Positions 8,060 to 16,689 of a DNA stretch of 64,000 nt are shown piece after piece. Made by a program: the position numbers and the translations under genes. Source of the stretch: Alphaproteobacteria bacterium GWF2_58_20 (lineage in GTDB: Bacteria > Pseudomonadota > Alphaproteobacteria > UBA1247). How positions within the stretch are numbered: the first letter of the stretch is position 1; every line of letters begins with the position of its first letter. The stretch covers positions 148,418-212,417 of the forward strand of contig MEMB01000002.1 of the NCBI GenBank assembly GCA_001768735.1, read 5' to 3'. The notes under the pieces were generated by a model. The model was not told the DNA's origin. It did not search any database and was given only the letters and a program-made list of their open reading frames with translations.

Positions 8060-10858
8060 ATGAACCTGTTCACGTCGCTGTTCCAGAAAAAAAATGCCAA
8101 ACCGGAAGAAGGGGCAAAGCGTTCCCATCCGTTGGCCCGCTTCATGTTCAATCCTGAATTGGGGGGACTTGTTACATCGGTAAAGGATGTGTTCAACCTC
8201 TTTATCCAGCTCATCGGATACGTGTTTGTCATCGGCCAGCTGTTGCCGGCAAACCATCCTGTTTTTTCAGGCGATATCAAAGGATTTTCTGCCATTGGCG
8301 CCATGCTGGTGGATGCTTCCGCAAACCTGGAACTCAAGTGGAAAAAGGTTCACCAGATATTGCTGTTTTATGCCGTGGTCGGTCTGCTCATTTTTGCAGC
8401 CATGCTCATCCTGTCGGCTATCTTCAACCTGGCAATTGGTCTTGCTCATGCGCAAGAAGCCGGGGGGGGGGATGCCACCAGCATGTTTATGAGTTCAAAA
8501 GATCGGGCGGGGGAATGGCTTAAATGCGTTTTCCCCATGGATTATGCTGAAGATGGTACCGCCATTCCCTGTGCAGTGTCTGAAGGACGCGGACTTTATA
8601 TGCTGGCGCAGGCAGTTGGTGACATGCTGGCCTTCTATGCCAAGGGCTGTCTGGTCCTGGCTGGCGTGATTGTTGGTTATACGACCATTTCCATTGTGGT
8701 GGAAGCCGCGCATGAAGGTGTGTTCTTTGGTAAGCGGCATAATGCGTTGTGGGCGCCGGTGCGCCTTGTTTGGGCGCTTTTGCTCCTCGTTCCTCTGCAG
8801 CCCTACAATTTCTCTCTCGGCCAGATTGCCATCATCAAGATTGCAGGTCTTGGTTCCGGCATGGCAACAAATGCCTGGGATGTTTTTATTGATAAGGCCT
8901 CAGCCTCGCAGGTGGCAACCATGGCGCGCATGGCGGATACGCCAGCCGTGCGCGGGCAGATTGCCAATGTTGTCCAAGCGGCCTTGGCAGCAGAAACGTG
9001 CGTGCAAAGCCTTTGGGTTTCCTATCGCACAGCACAGGTGCCAGGCAAGGAAGTAACTTTGCCTTATGTGGGGAATTACGCAGTGTCCAACATCAATGGT
9101 ATCATGACTTATGGTACGCAGGTGGGGGATACTTTCGATGGGCAGTGGGATGGCCCGCCAACCATAGAAGGTCAGCCGCCCTTCAAGTGTGGTTCCTATG
9201 TGTTTGATGCCACAACCAACAATGATGAAGGTGTGTTGCAAAAAGCCGTCAACCTTGTGTCTTCCTCGAATGAAAATGAGGAGCTTAAGGCATCCATGCG
9301 CAAGGCGGCATTCAAAGCCAATCGGAAAGCGTTTGATCAAATGCTGCCGGAAATCCGCAAGATGGCACTGACGATTGCCAAGATCAGCATTGATCCCGTT
9401 TCTGCCGCCTATCATGATCCACGCGGACATATGCCAAAGGCCTCTGAATATGAAGCATTGATTGATAAATATGTGGCAACCCGCTTTTCCATCCTGCAGG
9501 CGGAGGTGGCCCCATTGGCTGCCAAGCAGAAGCAGAGCGGAGCGCTAAGCAAGGCTGGTGAGTATGGCTGGCTTGGCGCAGGTGGCTGGATGTTGCAGAT
9601 CAGCCAGGCCACCAGCGTGGCTGAGCAAGCAATTACTTCCATGGTAAATGTGAACCTGTTTCCGGATGGGCTTAATCCGCAAGGCACCCTTTCCGTGGAT
9701 AATAATTTTTCAGAAAAATCGCCTGAACGCACCATGTTCAGTGTGGTGCAAAAGGCTGTGTCGTGGACTTTGGCTGCAGAAGGGCAGTCAGATGTTTCCG
9801 AAGGCGGCGGTTCAAGTGCGAACGCCTCTGAATCATCACTTGAAAAGGTGCTTGGAGAGCGTTTCTATATCACCAAGGCGATGATGAATTATCTTGGCGG
9901 TAATGGCGATCCCTTCACGGCCGCGACGTCGCTTGGCTGGGCGCTGATTTACATGGCGATTGCAGGCCTTATTGGTGCTGGGTTGACAGGGGCGGGAGTA
10001 GCTATTCTGGATGCTGCGGATTCCATAACAACAGTTGGTCTGGCGACTGGGGCGGCTTCTTCCTTGACAGGGGTTGGCGCTGTTGTCGGTGCGCCTCTCG
10101 CAGGGATAAGCCTTGTTGGGAAAGGTGTTGTCGCGGGCATTAAATGGGGGTTCAAGAAGCTGGGGACTTCCGGTTCCAAGATCATTTCCATGCTTTCACT
10201 GGTCATCCTCATTCCAGGCATCATCTTGGCGGTGTATCTGCCGTTGTTGCCTACATTGCGGTTTCTGTTTGCCTTTACGGCATGGTTCCTTGCTGTGTTG
10301 GAGGCGGTGTTTGCGGTGCCAGTGGTCGCGCTCGCCCATTTGCGTACGGATGGTGCGGGGCTTGCTGGCCCCATGGGGCTCAAGTCCTATATCTTCCTGC
10401 TGCAGATATTTGTGCGGCCAATCCTCATTATCTGCGGCTTGGTGGGAAGCCTTCTGGTGTTCAATGTTACCGTACGCATCATCAACCTTCTGTTTCTGTT
10501 GGCCATTGGGAATTATGCCAACACCAGCAATCCCATCACGGGATTCCTGTTTTCGCTTGGAGCGTTGCTGATTTATACTTCCATGCTCTATACGTTGGCC
10601 AACATGTGCTTCAAGCTGATTGACAAGATTCCGGACGACATCCTGACCTGGATTGGTCAAGGTGGCATCAAGTATGGTCTCGATTCCAACATTGGTTCGG
10701 CTTACCGTACGACCCAGGCTCTTGGTGGTGCCACCAAGGAAGGCATGGAGAAGGGTGCTGGCGCGCTGGAAAAGAGCGCAACCAAGTCGAGGGTTGGCGC
10801 AATAAAGGCCAAGCAGATTGGTTCCATGGCCGATAAAATCGGTGGCGGGGGCGAATAG
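8060..10858 (+). CDS. DotA/TraY family polytopic membrane protein (copy 2)
   Basis: A 932-residue paralogue of the preceding gene with the same layout: hydrophobic helix near residues 100-130, an exported segment starting around HAQEA, the conserved block YAKGCLVLAGVIVGYT, FFGKRHNALWAPVRLVWA and SLGQIAIIKIAGLGSG, a large central periplasmic region, and the C-terminal bundle FAVPVVALAHLRTDGAGLAGP with IFVRPILIICGLVGSLLVF. A Gly/Ala-rich insertion at about residues 640-690, absent from copy 1, adds a predicted hydrophobic hairpin. The start follows GGAGGAG in the end of copy 1. The next gene starts 3 bases after the stop, so co-transcription with yejA is likely. A G10 tract near codon 135 could make expression switchable. 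Confidence 0.85.
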   Translation: MNLFTSLFQKKNAKPEEGAKRSHPLARFMFNPELGGLVTSVKDVFNLFIQLIGYVFVIGQLLPANHPVFSGDIKGFSAIGAMLVDASANLELKWKKVHQILLFYAVVGLLIFAAMLILSAIFNLAIGLAHAQEAGGGDATSMFMSSKDRAGEWLKCVFPMDYAEDGTAIPCAVSEGRGLYMLAQAVGDMLAFYAKGCLVLAGVIVGYTTISIVVEAAHEGVFFGKRHNALWAPVRLVWALLLLVPLQPYNFSLGQIAIIKIAGLGSGMATNAWDVFIDKASASQVATMARMADTPAVRGQIANVVQAALAAETCVQSLWVSYRTAQVPGKEVTLPYVGNYAVSNINGIMTYGTQVGDTFDGQWDGPPTIEGQPPFKCGSYVFDATTNNDEGVLQKAVNLVSSSNENEELKASMRKAAFKANRKAFDQMLPEIRKMALTIAKISIDPVSAAYHDPRGHMPKASEYEALIDKYVATRFSILQAEVAPLAAKQKQSGALSKAGEYGWLGAGGWMLQISQATSVAEQAITSMVNVNLFPDGLNPQGTLSVDNNFSEKSPERTMFSVVQKAVSWTLAAEGQSDVSEGGGSSANASESSLEKVLGERFYITKAMMNYLGGNGDPFTAATSLGWALIYMAIAGLIGAGLTGAGVAILDAADSITTVGLATGAASSLTGVGAVVGAPLAGISLVGKGVVAGIKWGFKKLGTSGSKIISMLSLVILIPGIILAVYLPLLPTLRFLFAFTAWFLAVLEAVFAVPVVALAHLRTDGAGLAGPMGLKSYIFLLQIFVRPILIICGLVGSLLVFNVTVRIINLLFLLAIGNYANTSNPITGFLFSLGALLIYTSMLYTLANMCFKLIDKIPDDILTWIGQGGIKYGLDSNIGSAYRTTQALGGATKEGMEKGAGALEKSATKSRVGAIKAKQIGSMADKIGGGGE
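8462..8471 (+). repeat. G10 homopolymer inside DotA-like copy 2
   Basis: Ten consecutive G residues encode Gly-Gly-Gly and the first base of Asp, just after the first membrane helix. Gain or loss of one base would truncate almost the whole 932-residue protein. In this sequence the frame is open. Confidence 0.95.
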
Positions 10859-10861
10859 TCT

Positions 10862-12760
10862 GTGCGTGACCCTGTAAAGATAATACATTATGTGTTTGCT
10901 GTTCTTTTGGCGGGGGGCCTGTTGTCCTCCGCCATGGCGGCAGGTTCTTCCGGTCAAGTGGCAGCTGCGCATGATGGTGGGCAAAACAATATTGCTCCAA
11001 GGGTTGCAACGGCCGTCCCTGAAGGGATAACCCGTACAAATGCCATCGCCGAGTTTGGCGCACCGCTTTATGCGGATGGGTTTACCCACTGGCCCTATGC
11101 CAATCCGGATGCCCCGAAAGGCGGCAGGATCCGTCTCGGTTCCTATGGCAGCTTTGACAGCCTCAATCCTTATATCCTCAAGGGCCAGCCAGCGGCTGGT
11201 CTGGGCCTCATTTCCGACAGTCTTATGACGGGATCGGGTGATGAACTGTTTGCCGCCTATGGCCTGATTGCTTCAAGCGTGGAATATCCAAAAAACAAAA
11301 GCTGGGCCCTTTTTACCTTGCGTCCGGAAGCGCGCTGGCATGACGGCGCGCGTATCACGGCAGATGATTTCATCTATGCGCTGGAGGTTATCCGTGCGCA
11401 TGGGCGTCCTTTCCTGCGGGCCTTTTACGATGATGTGGAAAAGGCGGAATCCTTGCCGGATGGACGGTTGAAATTTACATTCAAGACAAGGGATAGCATG
11501 AAGCCGCTGATGGCGGTGGCAGGGTTGTCGCCCCTGCCGCGTCATTACTGGGAAAACCGCAAGGTGGATGAAACCACGCTGGACCCGCCGCTGGGATGCG
11601 GCCCTTATAAAATTTCGGTGGTGGATGCCGGGCGTTCCATCACCTATGAGCGGGTTGCAGATTATTGGGGACGGGATTTGCCGGTGAACCGTGGTCTCAA
11701 AAATTTTGACCATATCACTTATGATTATTACCGCGATGATACGGTGATGTTTGAGGCCTTCAAGGCGGGAAAGATTGATTTCCGTCAGGAAAACAAGGCG
11801 CAACGCTGGTCCACGGGGTATGATCTGCCGGAGGTGAAGTCGGGCGCCATCATCAGGCGGGAGGTGGCGGATGAAACACCGCAGGGGCTGCAGGGGTTCT
11901 TCTTCAACCTGCGCCGTGCGCCGTTTTCGGATCTTCGCATCCGCAAGGCCTTTGTTGGCCTTTATGACTTTGAGGCCGTCCAGCGCATGCTGCTTTATGG
12001 AAAGTATGTGCGGTCGCACAATTATTTCATTGGTGATGGATATGGGTCGGAAGGCGCGCCTGAAGGCGCGGAACTGGCGTTGCTGGAACCGTTTCGAACC
12101 GATCTGCCAGCCGAGATGTTCATGGGCCCCTTCCTGCCGCCCAAAACCAATGGGAGCGGCAATCTGCGCGCCGAGATGCGCCGGGCCCTGCAGCTGTTCA
12201 AGGAAGCGGGCTGGACGTTGAAGGATGGCAAGCTTCAGGACAGGGCCGGGCAGCAGATGCGGCTTGAGGTGCTGCTTGACAATGAAACCTTTGTCCGTAT
12301 TGCAGCGCCTTTCATGGATACATTGAAGCGGGCCGGCATTGATGCCTCCATAAGGGTGGTGGATTCGGCGCAGTACCAGCAGCGGCTGGAAATGCTGGAT
12401 TTTGACATGATCATGCTCAAGTCGAATTTCTTCCCGCCCCCGGGGCCTGAGTTGCGTTCCTATTATGGCAGCGCGGCGGCGGACATTGGGGGATCCGGCA
12501 ACTGGGCAGGGATCAAGAGCCCGGTCGTTGATGCCCTCATTGAAAAAGTCATTGCCGCCAAAAGCCTTGAAGACCTCAAGACAGCCAGTCGCGCGCTTGA
12601 CCGGGTGCTTCTCTGGGGCAATTATGTGGTGCCACACTGGCATAATGACAGCCTGTGGCTGGCCTACTGGAACAAGTTTGGCCATCCGGAGCATCTGGCA
12701 CGGTATTCAGTCGGTTTTCCGGCAACATGGTGGCAAGCTGCCCCCCCCATAAAACACTGA
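10862..12760 (+). CDS. yejA: Oligopeptide ABC transporter substrate-binding protein, YejA type
   Basis: A family 5 extracellular solute-binding protein, 632 residues, delivering oligopeptides to the YejBEF permease (in enterobacteria Yej imports microcin C and supports resistance to antimicrobial peptides). A signal peptide is visible (VFAVLLAGGLLSSAMAAG). Family features include FGAPLYADGFTHWPYANPDAPKGG, YILKGQPAAG and WHDGARITADDFIYALE. The start is GTG at 10862, three bases after the DotA-like stop, with GGTGGCGGGGG as ribosome site. A C8 run at 12741-12748 lies within the last codons, so slippage there would change only the C-terminus. yejB begins 12 bases downstream. Confidence 0.9.
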   Translation: MRDPVKIIHYVFAVLLAGGLLSSAMAAGSSGQVAAAHDGGQNNIAPRVATAVPEGITRTNAIAEFGAPLYADGFTHWPYANPDAPKGGRIRLGSYGSFDSLNPYILKGQPAAGLGLISDSLMTGSGDELFAAYGLIASSVEYPKNKSWALFTLRPEARWHDGARITADDFIYALEVIRAHGRPFLRAFYDDVEKAESLPDGRLKFTFKTRDSMKPLMAVAGLSPLPRHYWENRKVDETTLDPPLGCGPYKISVVDAGRSITYERVADYWGRDLPVNRGLKNFDHITYDYYRDDTVMFEAFKAGKIDFRQENKAQRWSTGYDLPEVKSGAIIRREVADETPQGLQGFFFNLRRAPFSDLRIRKAFVGLYDFEAVQRMLLYGKYVRSHNYFIGDGYGSEGAPEGAELALLEPFRTDLPAEMFMGPFLPPKTNGSGNLRAEMRRALQLFKEAGWTLKDGKLQDRAGQQMRLEVLLDNETFVRIAAPFMDTLKRAGIDASIRVVDSAQYQQRLEMLDFDMIMLKSNFFPPPGPELRSYYGSAAADIGGSGNWAGIKSPVVDALIEKVIAAKSLEDLKTASRALDRVLLWGNYVVPHWHNDSLWLAYWNKFGHPEHLARYSVGFPATWWQAAPPIKH

Positions 12761-12772
12761 GCGGGGGCGCCC

Positions 12773-13900
12773 ATGTTTGCCTATATCCTGCGCAGGCTGC
12801 TGCTCATCATACCCACCCTGTTTGGCATCATGGTGCTGAACTTCGGCATTGTGCAGCTGGCGCCAGGGGGGCCGGTTGAACAGATGATTGCCCAAATGCA
12901 GGGCACTGGCGTGGATGCAACTTCGCGCATTGGCGGAGGGACGGGGGGCGATTCCGGCGGGCTTGATGCCCAGCGCGATGTGACCCGACAGCATGGCGGC
13001 GCGGTGCAGCCCAAGGGCAAGTATCGGGGGGCGCAAGGGCTTGATCCGGCTTTTGTTGCCGAGCTGGAAAAGGAATTCGGTTTTGACAAGCCACTGCATG
13101 AGCGTTTCATCATGATGATGAAAAATTACCTGCGGCTGGATTTTGGCAAAAGCTATTTCCGCGACCGCAAGGTGATTGATCTCGTTGCAGAAAAACTGCC
13201 GGTTTCCATTTCCCTTGGGCTGTGGACAACGCTTCTTGTGTACCTGATCTCCATTCCGCTGGGAATTCGCAAGGCGGTGCGCGATGGCAGCCGGTTTGAT
13301 GCGGTGACAAGTGGAATTGTCCTTGTGGGGTATGCCGTTCCCGGTTTCCTGTTTGCGGTGCTTTTGATTGTTTTGTTTGCAGGCGGCAGTTTCTTGCAGC
13401 TTTTTCCCTTGCGGGGGCTCGTGTCGGATGGCTGGGCGGATCTGCCGTGGTGGAAACAGGCGCTGGATTATTTCTGGCACATTACCCTGCCGGTGACCGC
13501 CTTGGTGGTATCGGGCTTTGCCAGCCTTACCATGCTTACCAAGAATTCCTTTCTGGAAGAAATCCACAAACAATATGTGGTGACGGCGCGCGCCAAGGGT
13601 CTTTCCGAGCGGCAGGTGCTGTATGGCCATGTGTTTCGCAATGCCATGCTCATTGTCATCGCCGGGTTTCCCCAAGCGCTTTTGCATATCCTGTTTACGG
13701 GGTCTGTCCTCATCGAGGTCATTTTTTCCCTGGATGGCCTGGGGCTTTTGGGGTTTGAGGCGGCCATTGGGCGCGATTATCCCATCATGTTCGCCACGCT
13801 GTTTGTCTTTACATTGGTTGGCCTGCTTTTGGGGTTGCTCAGCGACATCATTTATGTGCTGGTGGATCCGCGTATTGATTTTGAATCGAGGAAGGTGTGA
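12773..13900 (+). CDS. yejB: Oligopeptide ABC transporter permease YejB
   Basis: A 375-residue inner-membrane permease of the DppB/OppB type. The N-terminus [23 protein letters not shown] and [12 protein letters not shown] are typical of YejB. A Gly-rich, charged loop of about 70 residues follows the first helix, as is usual in the YejB subfamily. The EAA-type cytoplasmic loop reads [22 protein letters not shown] near residue 270, the contact site for the ATPase. The stop overlaps the yejE start by one base (TGATG), so translation is coupled. Confidence 0.93.
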   Translation: MFAYILRRLLLIIPTLFGIMVLNFGIVQLAPGGPVEQMIAQMQGTGVDATSRIGGGTGGDSGGLDAQRDVTRQHGGAVQPKGKYRGAQGLDPAFVAELEKEFGFDKPLHERFIMMMKNYLRLDFGKSYFRDRKVIDLVAEKLPVSISLGLWTTLLVYLISIPLGIRKAVRDGSRFDAVTSGIVLVGYAVPGFLFAVLLIVLFAGGSFLQLFPLRGLVSDGWADLPWWKQALDYFWHITLPVTALVVSGFASLTMLTKNSFLEEIHKQYVVTARAKGLSERQVLYGHVFRNAMLIVIAGFPQALLHILFTGSVLIEVIFSLDGLGLLGFEAAIGRDYPIMFATLFVFTLVGLLLGLLSDIIYVLVDPRIDFESRKV

Positions 13901-15027
13901 TGGAAAACCGCATCCTCGGCATTCCTGTTTCTCCGCTGGCGCATCGTCGCTGGCTGCATTTCCGGGGTAACCGTCGGGGCTGGTATTCCCTCTGGATTTT
14001 CCTTGTCCTTTTTACCCTCAGCCTGTTTGCGGAGGGGATCGCCAATGACCGACCGCTGCTGGTGCGCTATGATGGCGCGTTTTATGCGCCCGTTCTGCAT
14101 GATTATCCGGAAACCACCTTTGGCGGCGAGTTTGAAACTGCCACAGACTATCGTGATCCCTATGTGGCAGACCTCATCCATGAAAAAGGGTTCATGGTCT
14201 GGCCGCCCATCCGTTATTCTTGGGATACCATCAATTACGACCTCACCCGACCAGCGCCATCCTCGCCATCTTTCGAGAACTGGCTAGGGACAGATGATCA
14301 GGGGCGCGATGTTCTGGCGCGGCTCATTTACGGGTTTCGCCTTTCCGTCCTGTTTGGTCTTTCCCTGACCTTGGTCAGTGCGGTTGTGGGCGTTCTGGCT
14401 GGGGCGGTGCAAGGCTATTTTGGCGGGATTGTCGATCTCCTGTTCCAGAGGTTCATGGAAATCTGGTCCGGGATGCCGGTCTTGTACCTGCTCATCATCA
14501 TGGGCAGCATTATCGAGCCGGGGTTTTTCAGCCTTCTGTTCCTGCTCATGCTGTTTTCGTGGATGCAGCTTGTGGGGGTGGTGCGGGCCGAGTTCCTGCG
14601 GTGCCGCAATTTTGATTATGTTCGGGCGGCCAAGGCCCTTGGGGTTTCCGCGCATGTCATCATGCGGCGACACATGCTTCCGAATGCCATGACGGCCGCG
14701 CTGACTTTCCTGCCTTTCATGCTGGCGGGGGCGGTTTCCACCCTGACCAGCCTCGATTTTCTCGGTTTTGGATTGCCGCCGGGATCGCCCTCCTTGGGCG
14801 AACTTCTGGCGCAGGGGAAAAACAACCTGCAGGCGCCTTGGCTGGGGATTGTTGCCTTTTTGGCCATTGCCCTCACCCTGACCATCATCACCTTCATTGG
14901 GGAAGCTGTGCGCGATGCGTTTGATCCACGGAAACATGTGGCAGCGCCTGTTACCCAAGGCGGCCCGATTGCCGAAAAGCTGGCCATGGGCACCAGCCCG
15001 GATACCAGTGAGGAGCCTGGCCAATGA
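13900..15027 (+). CDS. yejE: Oligopeptide ABC transporter permease YejE
   Basis: A 375-residue permease of the DppC/OppC type that pairs with YejB. The N-terminal residues include LAHRRWLHFRGNRRGWYSLW, followed by a membrane helix and a long periplasmic segment with IRYSWDTINYDL and NWLGTDDQGRDVLARLIYGF, typical of YejE. The EAA loop is VRAAKALGVSAHVIMRRHMLPNA. The ATG at 13900 is chosen because GAGGAAGG lies five bases before it; a GTG directly upstream is in frame. It overlaps yejF by four bases. Confidence 0.93.
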   Translation: MENRILGIPVSPLAHRRWLHFRGNRRGWYSLWIFLVLFTLSLFAEGIANDRPLLVRYDGAFYAPVLHDYPETTFGGEFETATDYRDPYVADLIHEKGFMVWPPIRYSWDTINYDLTRPAPSSPSFENWLGTDDQGRDVLARLIYGFRLSVLFGLSLTLVSAVVGVLAGAVQGYFGGIVDLLFQRFMEIWSGMPVLYLLIIMGSIIEPGFFSLLFLLMLFSWMQLVGVVRAEFLRCRNFDYVRAAKALGVSAHVIMRRHMLPNAMTAALTFLPFMLAGAVSTLTSLDFLGFGLPPGSPSLGELLAQGKNNLQAPWLGIVAFLAIALTLTIITFIGEAVRDAFDPRKHVAAPVTQGGPIAEKLAMGTSPDTSEEPGQ

Positions 15028-16631
15028 GCGTTCCTGTCCTTGAGGTAGAAAACCTGTCGGTGGATTTCTGTCTGCCTGGTCACACCGTTCATGCCGTGCG
15101 CGGCGCAAGCTTCTCGGTGGCCAAGGGAGAAACATTGGCGATTGTCGGCGAATCCGGATCCGGAAAGTCGGTGACAGCCCTTTCCATCCTCCAGCTTTTG
15201 CCCTATCCCATGGCGCAGCATCCCTCAGGTTCCATCCGCCTGCGGGGGGAAGAGCTGATGGGGGCGCCGGAACATGTCCTGCATCATGTGCGGGGCGGAG
15301 CGATTTCCATGGTGTTCCAGGAACCCATGACCTCCCTCAATCCGCTGCACAGCATTGAACGCCAAGTGGGGGAAACCCTTCGTCTGCACAAGGGGATGAG
15401 CCGCAAGGACGCGCGCGCCCGTACGCTGGAACTTCTCGAACTTGTGGGGCTGCCGGATGTGGAAAAGCGGCTGGGGTCCTATCCGCATGAACTCTCGGGT
15501 GGGCAGCGCCAGCGCGTGATGATTGCCATGGCGCTGGCCAATGATCCCGATGTCCTGATTGCCGATGAACCGACAACGGCCCTGGATGTGACCGTGCAGG
15601 CGCAGATTCTCAAGTTGCTCAAGGATTTGCAGCGCCGTTTGGGCATGGCGCTCATCCTGATTACACATGACCTTGGGATTGTGCGCCGCGTGGCCGACAA
15701 GGTCTGTGTGATGAACAACGGCGAGATTGTGGAAGCCGGGGAGGTCGCGCACGTCTTTTCTGACCCGTCGCATCCTTATACGAAGGCGCTGCTGGCGGCT
15801 GAACCCAAGGGAGAGGCGCTTGTGTTGCATCCGGATGCGCCGGAAATCCTGCGCGGGGAAGATATCAGGGTACATTTTCCCATCCGCACGGGGCTGTTCC
15901 GGCGACAAACCGGGGCCATCAAGGCGGTGGATGGGGTATCCCTTTCTGTTCGGGCTGGAGAAACCGTTGGCGTTGTGGGAGAATCCGGTTCCGGTAAGAC
16001 AACGCTGGGGTTTGCGCTGCTCAGGCTTTTGGAAAGTCACGGCAACATCCAGTTTGAGGGGCAGGACATTTCCGGCCATGGCATTGGGCAGATGCGTCCC
16101 TTGCGCAAGGACATGCAAATTGTTTTCCAGGATCCTTTTGGTTCACTGTCGCCGCGCATGTCGGTGGGAGCCATTGTGGGGGAAGGACTTTCCGTCCACA
16201 GGATTGGCAAAAGCCGTGAAGAACGTGAGATACTGATCATCAACGCTCTTGAGGAAGTGGGGATTGATCCGGAAGCCCGGCATCGCTATCCGCATGAGTT
16301 CTCCGGCGGGCAACGGCAGCGCATTTCCATTGCGCGTGCCATGATCCTCAAGCCAAAACTCGTGGTGCTGGACGAGCCTACATCGGCGCTGGATGTTTCC
16401 GTGCAGGCGCAGGTGGTGGATTTGTTGCGTGGCCTTCAGGAAAAGCATGGTCTTGCTTATGTCTTCATCAGCCATGATTTGCGTGTGGTGCGGGCCATGG
16501 CGAGCCATATCCTTGTGATGAAGGACGGGCGCGTGGTGGAAAGCGGCGCGGTGTCGGAGATCTTTTCCCACCCGCAACAGGATTATACAAAAGAGCTCTT
16601 CCGGGCGGCCTTTGAAACCAGCCGATTTTAA
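15024..16631 (+). CDS. yejF: Oligopeptide ABC transporter ATPase YejF (two ABC domains)
   Basis: A 535-residue protein with two complete ATPase domains in tandem, so it can energise the YejBE permease alone. Domain 1 (about 1-260) has Walker A GESGSGKSVT, signature LSGGQRQRV and Walker B VLIADEPT. Domain 2 (about 275-535) has GESGSGKTTLG, FSGGQRQRI and VVLDEPT. Each ends with the oligopeptide-type tail (HPYTKALLAAEP; QDYTKELFRAAF). It is the last gene of the run. A palindromic repeat rather than a classical U-tract terminator follows directly. Confidence 0.95.
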   Translation: MSVPVLEVENLSVDFCLPGHTVHAVRGASFSVAKGETLAIVGESGSGKSVTALSILQLLPYPMAQHPSGSIRLRGEELMGAPEHVLHHVRGGAISMVFQEPMTSLNPLHSIERQVGETLRLHKGMSRKDARARTLELLELVGLPDVEKRLGSYPHELSGGQRQRVMIAMALANDPDVLIADEPTTALDVTVQAQILKLLKDLQRRLGMALILITHDLGIVRRVADKVCVMNNGEIVEAGEVAHVFSDPSHPYTKALLAAEPKGEALVLHPDAPEILRGEDIRVHFPIRTGLFRRQTGAIKAVDGVSLSVRAGETVGVVGESGSGKTTLGFALLRLLESHGNIQFEGQDISGHGIGQMRPLRKDMQIVFQDPFGSLSPRMSVGAIVGEGLSVHRIGKSREEREILIINALEEVGIDPEARHRYPHEFSGGQRQRISIARAMILKPKLVVLDEPTSALDVSVQAQVVDLLRGLQEKHGLAYVFISHDLRVVRAMASHILVMKDGRVVESGAVSEIFSHPQQDYTKELFRAAFETSRF

Positions 16632-16635
16632 AGCT

Positions 16636-16689
16636 TTTAGATCATTTAACGTTTAGATTGAACAATTCAAACGGTTGAATGCTCTATTT
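16636..16689. repeat. Palindromic intergenic repeat, full copy
   Basis: An imperfect inverted repeat of about 54 bases between convergent genes. The left arm holds TAGATCATTTAACGTTTAGA, and the complement of the right arm gives TAGAGCATTCAACCGTTTGA. The core at 16645-16668 (24 bases) recurs exactly, in inverse orientation, at 26689-26712, and a shorter arm recurs at 27587-27606. The right arm includes the stop codon of the SUMF1/Sel1 gene. It may fold as a hairpin at the 3' end of both genes, but no U-tract is present. Confidence 0.75.

Noticed and set aside
8462..8471. G10 tract as a sequencing error
   Set aside because: The frame is open through 932 residues on both sides and matches the paralogue, so the read length is compatible with a real gene; length variation remains possible.
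12741..12748. C8 tract in yejA as a phase-variation switch
   Set aside because: It is within the last few codons, so slippage would change only the final residues and would hardly matter.
15024..16631. yejF as a fusion of two separate genes
   Set aside because: Two tandem ATPase domains are the normal form of YejF and there is no frame break.
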